From contig NZ_CP083986.1 of assembly GCF_020172685.1 (NCBI RefSeq), positions 2,741,496-2,805,495 on the forward strand: a DNA stretch of 64,000 nucleotides, written 5' to 3'. Below the pieces are notes generated by a model, which worked only from the letters and a program-made list of their open reading frames with translations, was not told the DNA's origin and ran no database searches. Below are positions 49,379-56,915 of this stretch, in pieces. The stretch is from [Mycobacterium] nativiensis (GTDB taxonomy: Bacteria > Actinomycetota > Actinomycetes > Mycobacteriales > Mycobacteriaceae). The translations under genes were made by a program, and so were the position numbers. The number at the start of each line of letters is the position of its first letter. Within the stretch, counting starts at the first letter, position 1.

Positions 49379-49385
49379 CAGGCGC

Positions 49386-50336
49386 GTGGGACGGTTCCTG
49401 ATGCGCCTGGTAGATCTGCTGCCCGAACCGAGCCTGCGCACCCAGCGCCTGTTGGCGGCCGCAGTCGTGTTCACCCAGGGGTTCATCTCGGTCACCGGCG
49501 CGATCGTCCGGGTGACCGCCTCCGGGCTGGGCTGTCCGACCTGGCCGCAGTGCTTCCCGGGCAGCTACGTCCCGGTGGCGGTCTCGGAGGTGCCCCGGAT
49601 TCACCAGGCCATCGAGTTCGGCAACCGGATGGTCACCTTCGCGGTGGTCATCACCTCGGCGCTGGCGGTGCTTGCGGTGATCCGGGCGCGGCGGCGCACC
49701 GAGGTTCTGACCTACGCCTGGCTGATGCCGGGTTCCACGGTGCTGCAGGCGGTGATCGGCGGTATCACGGTGCGCACCGGACTGGCCTGGTGGACGGTCG
49801 CCGTGCACCTGCTGGTGTCGATGCTGATGGTCTGGCTGGCGGTCCTGCTCTACGTGAAGGTCGGCGAGCCCGACGAGGCCACGGCCGTGGTACGCCATCG
49901 TGTCCCCACGCCGTTGCGCCGGTTGACCGCGCTGTGCTCCGCCACGCTGGCCGCGGTACTGGTGACCGGCACGCTGGTGACCGCCGCCGGTCCGCACGCC
50001 GGGGACAAGAGCGCCACCCGGACGGTGGCCCGGCTCAAGGTCGAGGTGTCCGCGCTGGCCCACGTGCATGAGGCGCTGCTGATCGGATTCCTCGGGCTGC
50101 TGGTGGGACTGTGCTTCGGGCTGGCCGCGGTGCAGGCGGCCAAGCCGGTGATCCGCCGGCTGGCGGTGGTGGTCGCCTTGGCCCTCGCGCAGGGACTGAT
50201 CGGTCTCGTGCAGTACTTCACCGGGGTGCCCGCGGTGCTGGTCACCATGCATGTCGCGGGCGCGGCGCTGGTCACCGCCGCGACCGCGGCGCTATGGGCG
50301 TCGCTGCGAGAGCGGACCCAACCCGAGCCGGTCTAG
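49386..50336 (+). CDS. ctaA: Haem A synthase (COX15/CtaA type)
   Basis: Polytopic membrane protein of 316 residues with about eight helices that converts haem O to haem A for the aa3 oxidase. The conserved haem-ligand His residues are in VPRIHQAIEFGNRM, VAVHLLVSML, LAHVHEALLIG and VTMHVAGAAL; the GLGCPTWPQC segment with the paired Cys is also intact. GTG at 49386. A BlaI-like palindrome lies upstream. Its 3' end overlaps the convergent gene by 45 bp. Confidence 0.93.
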   Translation: MGRFLMRLVDLLPEPSLRTQRLLAAAVVFTQGFISVTGAIVRVTASGLGCPTWPQCFPGSYVPVAVSEVPRIHQAIEFGNRMVTFAVVITSALAVLAVIRARRRTEVLTYAWLMPGSTVLQAVIGGITVRTGLAWWTVAVHLLVSMLMVWLAVLLYVKVGEPDEATAVVRHRVPTPLRRLTALCSATLAAVLVTGTLVTAAGPHAGDKSATRTVARLKVEVSALAHVHEALLIGFLGLLVGLCFGLAAVQAAKPVIRRLAVVVALALAQGLIGLVQYFTGVPAVLVTMHVAGAALVTAATAALWASLRERTQPEPV

Positions 50337-50987
50337 CGCCGCCTCGACCTCCAACGCGAACCGGCGCTGCGCCCGGTCTCGCTCGTCGGCTGCGAGCTCG
50401 CCCCAACCGAATTGCGGCGCAACCAGGTCCAAGCTCACCAGGCGCGCATCCGCAGCGGTACCGGCCACGTCGGCGCGTGCGTAGAGCAGTTCCTCGATGC
50501 GGATGCTCAGGCGTTCCGCGGCCGCGCGCAGGGCGGCGCGACCGACATCCCACAGCTCGAAGTCCGGGTCGGGGCCGGCGGCGCCGAATGCGTGCGATCG
50601 GCCGCCGCCGAAGAACACCAGAGTCGTCACCTCGCCCGCGGCATGGCCGGACCGCATCGGCACTCCGTCGCACTGCAGGTCGCCCAGACAGCGGCGATCG
50701 GTGTTCCAGGCCACCACTTCCGGCGGGTTGAGCAGGTTGGGCGCCCGCCTCGTCCAGGCCGCGAATTCGGCGGGTCGGTCATCTCCGGCCGTTCGCAGGA
50801 TGACCAGGTCCGCATCCAGGGTCTGCGGGTCGTCCCAGGGCAGTCGGCGGGCGTGCAGCCCGCGGTGTCGCAGTGCATCGACCAGGCCGGCGTCGTCGAT
50901 CTCCGGGACACCGTCGTCCTCGCCGCGCCGCGCGTCGCCCGCCAGCACGATGCGCGGATGGAAGATGTCGGGCCGGGCCAGCTTCAT
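50292..50987 (-). CDS. Shortened ATP-grasp-like protein, Rv1455 homologue
   Basis: Protein of 231 residues. The N-terminal part (DAGLVDALRHRGLHARRLPWDDP, then LVILR and NLLNPPEVVAWNTDRR) and the C-terminal part (TTLVFFGGGRSHAFGA, DFELWDVGRAALRAA) fit an ATP-grasp-type family of RimK-like look. Between them, where I expect the ATP-binding subdomain, only about 15 residues remain. The gene is therefore probably shortened by an in-frame deletion and may be inactive. ATG at 50987 has GAGGT upstream. It overlaps ctaA by 45 bp and diverges from qor. Confidence 0.75.
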   Translation of the reverse strand: MKLARPDIFHPRIVLAGDARRGEDDGVPEIDDAGLVDALRHRGLHARRLPWDDPQTLDADLVILRTAGDDRPAEFAAWTRRAPNLLNPPEVVAWNTDRRCLGDLQCDGVPMRSGHAAGEVTTLVFFGGGRSHAFGAAGPDPDFELWDVGRAALRAAAERLSIRIEELLYARADVAGTAADARLVSLDLVAPQFGWGELAADERDRAQRRFALEVEAALDRLGLGPLSQRRP

Positions 50988-51018
50988 GCAGACCTCATGT
51001 TCGGAGATGATAGTCACC

Positions 51019-51993
51019 ATGTACGCCGTGGAAGTCGCCGCAACCGGCGGGCCCGAAGTGTTGACCTACGTCGATCGCCCGCAGCCCGTCGCCGCCGCGG
51101 GCGAGGTGCTGATCCAGGCCGAAGCGGTCGGGGTCAACTTCATCGACACCTATTTCCGGTCCGGGATCTACCCGGCCGAGCTGCCGTTCGTGGTAGGCAA
51201 CGAAGTCGCGGGCACGGTGGCCCAGGTCGGCGCCGAGGTGACGGGATTCGGCGTGGGCGACCGTGTGGTGACCGCGGCCGCAGCCGGGGCGTACGCGCAA
51301 TACTGCACCGCACCAGCGTCTTTGGTGGCGCCGATCCCCGCCGGCATTGACTCCGCGGTGGCGGCGGCCGCTCTGCTCAAGGGCATGACGGCCCATTATC
51401 TGATCAAGTCGGTGTATCCGGTGCAGCCCGGCGACACGGTGCTGCTGCACGCCGGGGCCGGCGGCGTCGGGCTGATCCTGACGCAGTGGGCCACCGCCCT
51501 TGGCGCTCGGGTGATCACCACGGCGTCGACCCCGGCGAAGGCCGAACTGTCCCGGCGGGCCGGCGCCGTCGAGGTGCTCGACTATCCCGGAGAGGACGCG
51601 GCCGCGTTCGGCGCCCGCATCCGGAAGCTGACCGGCGACGGGGTGGCTGCGGTGTACGACGGAGTGGGCGCGGCCACATTCGACGCCAGCCTGGCCAGCC
51701 TCGCCGTGCGGGGCACGTTGGCGCTGTTCGGCGCGGCCAGCGGACCGGTGCCGCCGCTGGATCCGCAGCGTCTCAACGCCGCGGGTTCGGTGTACCTGAC
51801 GCGGCCCAACCTGGCTCATTTCACCCGGACCGCGCAGGAATTCTCCTGGCGCGCCGGCGAGCTGTTCGATGCGATCGCGGGCGGCTCGATCGAGGTGACC
51901 GTGAGCGGCCGCTATCCGCTGGCCGAAGCGGCCGACGCCCACCGGGATCTGCAGGCCCGCAGAACGACCGGCTCGATCATTTTGGTGCCCTAG
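51019..51993 (+). CDS. qor: Quinone oxidoreductase (zinc-free MDR family)
   Basis: NADPH-dependent enzyme of 324 residues. VGVNFIDTYFRSG, LPFVVGNEVAGTV, HAGAGGVGLILTQWA (cofactor loop) and the C-terminal GSIILVP fit the Qor/zeta-crystallin family; the Cys/His zinc ligands of alcohol dehydrogenases are absent. ATG at 51019 has GGAGATG upstream. It converges on the first PPE gene, overlapping by 4 bp. Confidence 0.92.
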   Translation: MYAVEVAATGGPEVLTYVDRPQPVAAAGEVLIQAEAVGVNFIDTYFRSGIYPAELPFVVGNEVAGTVAQVGAEVTGFGVGDRVVTAAAAGAYAQYCTAPASLVAPIPAGIDSAVAAAALLKGMTAHYLIKSVYPVQPGDTVLLHAGAGGVGLILTQWATALGARVITTASTPAKAELSRRAGAVEVLDYPGEDAAAFGARIRKLTGDGVAAVYDGVGAATFDASLASLAVRGTLALFGAASGPVPPLDPQRLNAAGSVYLTRPNLAHFTRTAQEFSWRAGELFDAIAGGSIEVTVSGRYPLAEAADAHRDLQARRTTGSIILVP

Positions 51994-53528
51994 GGGCAAT
52001 CTCCCGAGCCGGTACCGCGCCAGGTCTCCGGCAGCAGCGGCACCCGGGTTGCGCCGTCGAGCGTGCCGGCCAGCCGGGTCAGCCCCACCGCCGCCACATC
52101 GGGCTTGGCATTGCTTCCGGCGAAGCCCAGCTCCCCCGCGCCGTGATCGGATGCCTCGGCCCCGACCTTGATCACCTCGTGGTCTTGCCGGGCCGCCCGC
52201 CGTCGACGGCGGGTCGCCGAGCGTGTCGCCGCCTGCGCGGCGACCGCGGCCGAATCGGGTTCCGGCGCCTTCTTCTTCGCGCTCGCTGCCGCGCCCATAC
52301 CGGAGCCCGTGCCGACCCGGGGGGTACACCCGGGCCCGCCGCCGACCACGTAGGGATAGGCGAATGCCTGAACGCCGGCCGGTGGCGGGGCCGGCGCCGG
52401 GGACGGTCCGGCGGGTGGGCCGGGCGCCGCGGGCGGTGAAGCTGCTGCAGGCGCCGCCGCGGCGGGGACGCCGGGGGCGCTGCTGACGACCGTCGGCACA
52501 GCCGGTGCCGACAGCGGCACGGGCGCCGCCGCGACCACGGGTTCGGGCACGGCCAGTCCCGCCAGCCCACCGAGTCCGCCCAACGCACCGGCGGGAGCCG
52601 CCACCGCGCCGGCGGCCGCCACCAGCAACGGGGCCGACTGGCTCAGCGTGGTGGCCAACTGCGCCACGTGGGTCGGCCAGTCGAACAGGGCTACGGCGAG
52701 CAGGTATTGAAGCGCGGCGGTCGGATTCTGGGAGCCGGAGAATTGGAAGTTCTCCAGCAGTTCCAGCGCTCGGGCGAGGTACCAGATCGGCTCGTTGGCG
52801 TTCGCGTAGTAGTCGTAAACGTGCCCGTTGAGGGTCCCGCCGGTCGGATCCCAGTTGATCCCGACGTTCTTGAGCAGCTGCGCGATCGACAGATCCAGCG
52901 GGCTGCCGCCCTTCGGGTCGTGGGCGACCAGGCTGTCGGAGATGCCCAGCTTGTCCAGGAAGTCGTGAAGCCAATTGGTCGACTGGCCCTGATCGGCCGC
53001 GATCTTCGGGGCTGCGGCGGTGTGTGGGGCCGAGGCCACCGCCGCACCCGCCACCGCCTCATAGGTCGCCATCGTCGTGGCCGCCTGCACCCACATCCGC
53101 GCATAGTCAGCCTCATTGACCGCAATCGGAACCGTATTGATCCCAAAGAAATTGGTCGCCACCAACACCGCATGCACCGCATGATTAGCCGCCAACTCCG
53201 GCAATGTCGGCATCGCCGCCAACGCACTCACATACGCCGACGCCGCCACCTCACACTGCACCGCGGCTGCGGCGCTGTCGGCCTCCGCCGCCGCCAACCA
53301 CCCCAGATACGGCCCGTGCGCGGCCGCATACGAATCGGCGCCGGTACCGCGCCATTGTCCCGACCCGACAGCCCCGATCACGGCAGCCAGTTCCTGTGCC
53401 ACCGCCGCGTACTCACCGCTCAACGACGACCACGCCCCCGCCGCCGCCAACAGTGGCCCCGGGCCCGGCCCAGCGGCCAGCAACGCCGAATGCACCTCCG
53501 GCGGCGAGCCCATCCAGACAGCTGGCAC
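51990..53528 (-). CDS. PPE family protein, PPE-PPW subgroup (copy 1)
   Basis: Protein of 512 residues. The N-terminal 180 residues form the PPE domain (SPPEVHSALL, WRG as WxG motif, ANHAVHAVLVATNFFGINT, NEADYARMWVQAA). A central region (about 200-310) contains VGINWDPTGGTLNG and FDWPTHVAQLA. A Pro/Ala-rich linker (about 320-410) leads to a basic stretch (TRRRRRAARQ) and the C-terminal LTRLAGTLDGATRVPLLPETW, the PxxPxxW signature of PPE-PPW. GTG at 53528 lies 8 nt after TAAACT. It lacks the His cluster of its neighbour. PPE proteins are surface or secreted proteins of type VII systems. Confidence 0.95.
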   Translation of the reverse strand: MPAVWMGSPPEVHSALLAAGPGPGPLLAAAGAWSSLSGEYAAVAQELAAVIGAVGSGQWRGTGADSYAAAHGPYLGWLAAAEADSAAAAVQCEVAASAYVSALAAMPTLPELAANHAVHAVLVATNFFGINTVPIAVNEADYARMWVQAATTMATYEAVAGAAVASAPHTAAAPKIAADQGQSTNWLHDFLDKLGISDSLVAHDPKGGSPLDLSIAQLLKNVGINWDPTGGTLNGHVYDYYANANEPIWYLARALELLENFQFSGSQNPTAALQYLLAVALFDWPTHVAQLATTLSQSAPLLVAAAGAVAAPAGALGGLGGLAGLAVPEPVVAAAPVPLSAPAVPTVVSSAPGVPAAAAPAAASPPAAPGPPAGPSPAPAPPPAGVQAFAYPYVVGGGPGCTPRVGTGSGMGAAASAKKKAPEPDSAAVAAQAATRSATRRRRRAARQDHEVIKVGAEASDHGAGELGFAGSNAKPDVAAVGLTRLAGTLDGATRVPLLPETWRGTGSGDCP

Positions 53529-53536
53529 GCTGACAG

Positions 53537-53542
53537 AGTTTA
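53537..53542 (-). promoter_or_regulatory. Candidate -10 box of PPE copy 1
   Basis: TAAACT on the minus strand ends 8 nt before the GTG. The -35 position falls in the palindrome at 53555-53586. Confidence 0.35.
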
Positions 53543-53554
53543 GGGCATATCGGA

Positions 53555-53586
53555 ACTAATAAGTTCGGTAGGCCGAACTTATTAGT
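53555..53586. promoter_or_regulatory. Perfect 14-bp inverted repeat between the two PPE genes
   Basis: ACTAATAAGTTCGG (53555-53568) and CCGAACTTATTAGT (53573-53586) are perfect arms with a 4-bp centre. It is AT-rich, starts one base after the stop of PPE copy 2 and overlaps the -35 region of PPE copy 1. It may be an operator, a terminator, or both. Confidence 0.7.
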
Positions 53587-53587
53587 G

Positions 53588-55150
53588 TCAGCCCGCCTCG
53601 TCGGCTCCCCAACTGCCCGGCATCATCGGCTCCTTCGGCTCGGCGCCGAACGCATTTCCGGAAAGTCGGGTCAGCCCCGTCGCGGCAACCCGCTCCTTGG
53701 GCGCGTTGCCGGAGAACCCCAATGGGCCGATGCCCCGGTCGGCGGCCAGCACCGCCGCGTCGTCCGGCACCCGCCAGTCCGGATCGACCCCCACACCGAT
53801 CTTCATGAATTCATCGGCGTGCTCATGCTTGGCGGCACGGCGACGGCGCTGCGCCCGCTTCTGGTCACGAGCGGCTTCCCGGGCGGCTGCCGCCGCCGCA
53901 GCGCTGTCGGGCTCGCTGGCTTTGCGCGCCGCGCGGGCGGCCACCGCCATTCCCGTGCCCGAACCGATCCCGGGCCCGCCGATCAGGTACGGCGGAACGA
54001 ACGTCGCCCCGGCTGCTGCCGGAGGGGCGGCCGCCGCCGGAGCAGGGCCGGCGGCCGCGCTCGCCGGTGCGGGCGGCGCCGGAGCCGACGCCGGGACCGA
54101 TCCCGAGACGGCCGGTGCGGGCGGGGCGGTCCCCAGCGCAGGCAGCGCATGCGGGACGGGTCCGGCCGGCGGCGCAAGGATCGGCGCCTGCGGTGCGGCC
54201 AGTCCCCCGAGGCCCGCCAGCCCGGCCAACGATCCGGCCGGCGCCAGCGCCGCTCCCAGCGCCAGCGCCACCAGCTGCGGGGACTGACCCAGCCAGGTGG
54301 CGATCTCGGCGATGTGCGTGGGCCAGTCGAAGATCGCCAGTTGAACCAGATACTGGAAGGCGGCACCCGGGTTGGTCAGCAGCTGGTTGCCGAAGTGCTG
54401 GAAATCCTGGCTGAACTCCAGCGCCCGCACCACCCAATACATCAGGTCGCCCGGATTGGTGTACGCGTCGTACCCGATGCCGTTGACGGTGCCCTCCGTC
54501 GGATCCCAGTCGACCCGCCCGCCGGTCAGCGAGCGCAACCACCGCGCAACCTGCTCGTCCCATTCACTGGCCTCGCCGCCGTGCTCGTGCTCATGGTCGT
54601 GACCGGGCGCCTCGAGGATCTGCGGGGCGGGGCCGGTGTGCGGGGCCGAGGCCACCGCCGCACCCGCGACCCCCTCATAGGTCGCCATCGTCGTGGCCGC
54701 CTGCACCCACATCCGCGCATAGTCAGCCTCATTGACCGCAATCGGAACCGTATTGATCCCAAAGAAATTGGTCGCCACCAACACCGCATGCACCGCATGA
54801 TTGGCCGCCAGCTCCGGCAACGTCGGCATCGCCGCCAACGCACTCACATACGCCGACGCCGCCGTGTCGCACTGCGCTGCCGCCGTGACGCTGTCGGCTC
54901 CGGCCCGGGTCAGCCAGGTCAGGTAGGGCGCATGGGCGGCCACATAGGTCTCGGCGCTCGGCCCCTGCCACGCCCCGGCCTGTACGGCCCCCAAGATCGA
55001 CATCAGCTCGTCAGCGGCCGCGGTGTACTCGGCGCCGAGCTTCGACCATGCCGCGGCGGACGCCAGCAGCGGGCCAGGGCCCCCTCCGGAGCTCAACAAC
55101 GCCGAATGCACCTCCGGCGGCGACGCCATCCAGGCGCCGGCCAGAGTCAC
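53588..55150 (-). CDS. PPE family protein, PPE-PPW subgroup (copy 2), with His cluster
   Basis: Protein of 520 residues, a tandem paralogue of copy 1. The PPE domain (MASPPEVHSALL, WQG, the same ANHAVHAVLVATNFFGINT block) is followed at residues 184-190 by HDHEHEH and an acidic stretch, a metal-binding-like cluster absent in copy 1. The middle has VDWDPTEGTVNGIGY and FDWPTHIAEIA; the tail has a Pro/Ala linker, a basic stretch and LTRLSGNAFGAEPKEPMMPGSW (PPW motif). GTG at 55150 is used; ATG at 55129 is possible. A Zur-box-like palindrome lies 32 bp upstream. PPE-PPW proteins are linked to metal uptake in several cases. Confidence 0.95.
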   Translation of the reverse strand: MTLAGAWMASPPEVHSALLSSGGGPGPLLASAAAWSKLGAEYTAAADELMSILGAVQAGAWQGPSAETYVAAHAPYLTWLTRAGADSVTAAAQCDTAASAYVSALAAMPTLPELAANHAVHAVLVATNFFGINTVPIAVNEADYARMWVQAATTMATYEGVAGAAVASAPHTGPAPQILEAPGHDHEHEHGGEASEWDEQVARWLRSLTGGRVDWDPTEGTVNGIGYDAYTNPGDLMYWVVRALEFSQDFQHFGNQLLTNPGAAFQYLVQLAIFDWPTHIAEIATWLGQSPQLVALALGAALAPAGSLAGLAGLGGLAAPQAPILAPPAGPVPHALPALGTAPPAPAVSGSVPASAPAPPAPASAAAGPAPAAAAPPAAAGATFVPPYLIGGPGIGSGTGMAVAARAARKASEPDSAAAAAAAREAARDQKRAQRRRRAAKHEHADEFMKIGVGVDPDWRVPDDAAVLAADRGIGPLGFSGNAPKERVAATGLTRLSGNAFGAEPKEPMMPGSWGADEAG

Positions 55151-55181
55151 GGCAGGCCCCGCACGGCCATACCCGACGTGT

Positions 55182-55201
55182 TGAACATGATTTTCATTAT
55201 C
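55182..55201 (-). promoter_or_regulatory. Zur-box-like palindrome overlapping a -10 hexamer, before PPE copy 2
   Basis: On the minus strand TGAAAATCATGTTCA (55196-55182) differs by one base from a perfect TGAAAATnATTTTCA palindrome, the type bound by mycobacterial Zur (FurB). GATAAT (55201-55196) just upstream looks like the -10 of PPE copy 2, so a bound repressor would cover the start of transcription. Confidence 0.6.
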
Positions 55202-55303
55202 GACGATTCAATACCACCGCCGCTGTCAGCGCAAGCCGCGTCGCCCGTCATATCTGTGTGGCCCCCGACACACGTCCACCGGCCCTGCTGGCAGCATCGC
55301 GGT

Positions 55304-55795
55304 ATGCCGATTCCGCAGTTCATCGTCGACCTCCGCGCCCACATCGGCCACGACCCGCTGTGGCTGATCGGCGTGACCGCGGTGGTGATCCGCGGCGATG
55401 AGGTGCTGCTTGTCGAACGCGCCGACAACGGCGTCTGGGCGCCGGTGACCGGGATCGTCGACCCCGGCGAGGAACCCGCCGATGCCGCAGCGCGCGAAGT
55501 CGCCGAGGAGACCGGCGTCACCGCGGTGCCCGAACGGCTGGCCTGGGTGCACACCACCGCACCCGTGGTGCATGTCAACGGCGATCATGCGCAGTACCTC
55601 GACCACGTCTTCGTCATGCGGTGGGTGGCCGGCGAACCCCACCCGGCCGACGATGAGAGCACCGACGCGCGCTGGTACGGGCTGGACTCCTTGCCCGACA
55701 TGCCCGAACGGATGCGGACGCGCATCACCGCAGCGCTAAGCGCGGGTCCCCAAACCCTGTTCGAGTGGAACGGCGGGTCCCAGAAACTGACCTAG
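55304..55795 (+). CDS. Nudix hydrolase
   Basis: Protein of 163 residues. The Nudix box [20 protein letters not shown], then TGV, fits GX5EX7REUXEEXGU, so it is an active-type pyrophosphohydrolase; the substrate (NADH, (d)NTP or sugar nucleotide) cannot be told. ATG at 55304 is used; the longer frame upstream crosses the PPE gene. It diverges from PPE copy 2 across 153 bp and converges on ctaB with 4 bp overlap. Confidence 0.9.
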   Translation: MPIPQFIVDLRAHIGHDPLWLIGVTAVVIRGDEVLLVERADNGVWAPVTGIVDPGEEPADAAAREVAEETGVTAVPERLAWVHTTAPVVHVNGDHAQYLDHVFVMRWVAGEPHPADDESTDARWYGLDSLPDMPERMRTRITAALSAGPQTLFEWNGGSQKLT

Positions 55796-56715
55796 AACAG
55801 CGTGGGCAGGCCGATGGCCGAATCGACCGCCAGCGCGCAGAACACCACCGCCAGGTAGTTGTTCGACTGCAGGAACAGCCTCAGCGGCTTGACCGGCTCG
55901 CCGCGGCGCACCCCGGCATAGAGCTGGTGGGCCATGACCAGGAACCACGCGCCGGCCAGGGACGCCACCGCCGCGTACAACCACCCGGCGGCGGGCACCA
56001 GGGCCAGGGTCGCGAGCACCGTCGCCCAGGTGTAGACCACGATGCGGTGGGTGACCACACGCTCGCTGGCGACCACCGGCAGCATCGGCACCCCTGCGGC
56101 CGCGTAGTCGTCCTTGTAACGCATCGCCAGCGCCCAGGTGTGCGGCGGCGTCCAGAAGAAGATGACCAGGAACATCACCAGCGCCTGCCAGCCGACCGTG
56201 CCGGTCACCGCCGACCAGCCGATCACCACCGGCATGCAGCCGGCTGCCCCGCCCCACACCACGTTCTGCGAGGTGCGCCGCTTGAGCATCATCGAGTAGA
56301 CCAGCACGTAGAACGCGATGGTGGCCATCGCCAGCAGGCCCGACATCAGGTTGGTGGTGCGCCACAGCCACAGGAACGAGATCACGCCGAGGACCAGGCC
56401 GAAGATCAGTGCGTTGCGGGTCGGCACCGCATCGCGGGCCAGCGGCCGACGCGCGGTGCGCTTCATCACTTTGTCGATGTCGGCGTCGACGACACAGTTC
56501 AGTGCGTGGGCGCCGGCGGCGGCCAGCATTCCGCCGATCAGCGTATTGAAGATCAGCAGCGGATTCACCGTGCCGCGATCGGCCAGCAGCATCGCCGGGA
56601 TCGTCGTGACCAGCAGCAACTCGATGATGCGCGGTTTGGTCAACGACAGGTACGCCAACAACGTGGACCGTATTGCGCGTATTCGGCGCGGCGCGACGCG
56701 CTCGCGAATACTCAC
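55792..56715 (-). CDS. ctaB: Protohaem IX farnesyltransferase (haem O synthase)
   Basis: Polytopic UbiA-family enzyme of 307 residues with about eight or nine helices. The first Asp-rich motif is in [19 protein letters not shown]; the second conserved loop has [14 protein letters not shown]. It adds a farnesyl group to haem b; CtaA then makes haem A. GTG at 56715 has AAGGAG (56723-56728) 7 nt upstream. It diverges from tkt. Confidence 0.96.
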   Translation of the reverse strand: MSIRERVAPRRIRAIRSTLLAYLSLTKPRIIELLLVTTIPAMLLADRGTVNPLLIFNTLIGGMLAAAGAHALNCVVDADIDKVMKRTARRPLARDAVPTRNALIFGLVLGVISFLWLWRTTNLMSGLLAMATIAFYVLVYSMMLKRRTSQNVVWGGAAGCMPVVIGWSAVTGTVGWQALVMFLVIFFWTPPHTWALAMRYKDDYAAAGVPMLPVVASERVVTHRIVVYTWATVLATLALVPAAGWLYAAVASLAGAWFLVMAHQLYAGVRRGEPVKPLRLFLQSNNYLAVVFCALAVDSAIGLPTLF

Positions 56716-56915
56716 GTGATGACTCCTTGGATGACAGCAGCGACGTCCAGCGTCTACTACGGACGATGGTAGACCGCGCAGCCGGCCCGACCGAATCGCA
56801 GGGTCGATTCATGGGTAATCCACACCGCGACCCGTCCCGAACGCACCGCGCGCTCGCACTAGGCTGACAGCCAACCCGCCTTGTCTAAACATATCTCGAA
56901 GAGGACTTCACGTTC
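56716..56915. promoter_or_regulatory. Divergent promoter region of ctaB and tkt
   Basis: This 200-bp gap holds the ctaB ribosome binding site and an inverted repeat GTCTAC (56752-56757) / GTAGAC (56769-56774) with an 11-bp spacer, partly symmetric inside as well. GAGGAC (about 56901-56906) is a weak ribosome binding site for tkt. I cannot name a regulator. Confidence 0.4.

Noticed and set aside
53585..55303. Plus-strand upstream extension of the Nudix frame across PPE copy 2
   Set aside because: It is the antisense of a PPE gene; the Nudix domain begins at the ATG at 55304.
56752..56774. BlaI-type operator between ctaB and tkt
   Set aside because: The arms GTCTAC/GTAGAC and the 11-bp spacer do not fit the TACA/TGTA core and spacing; left as an unassigned inverted repeat.
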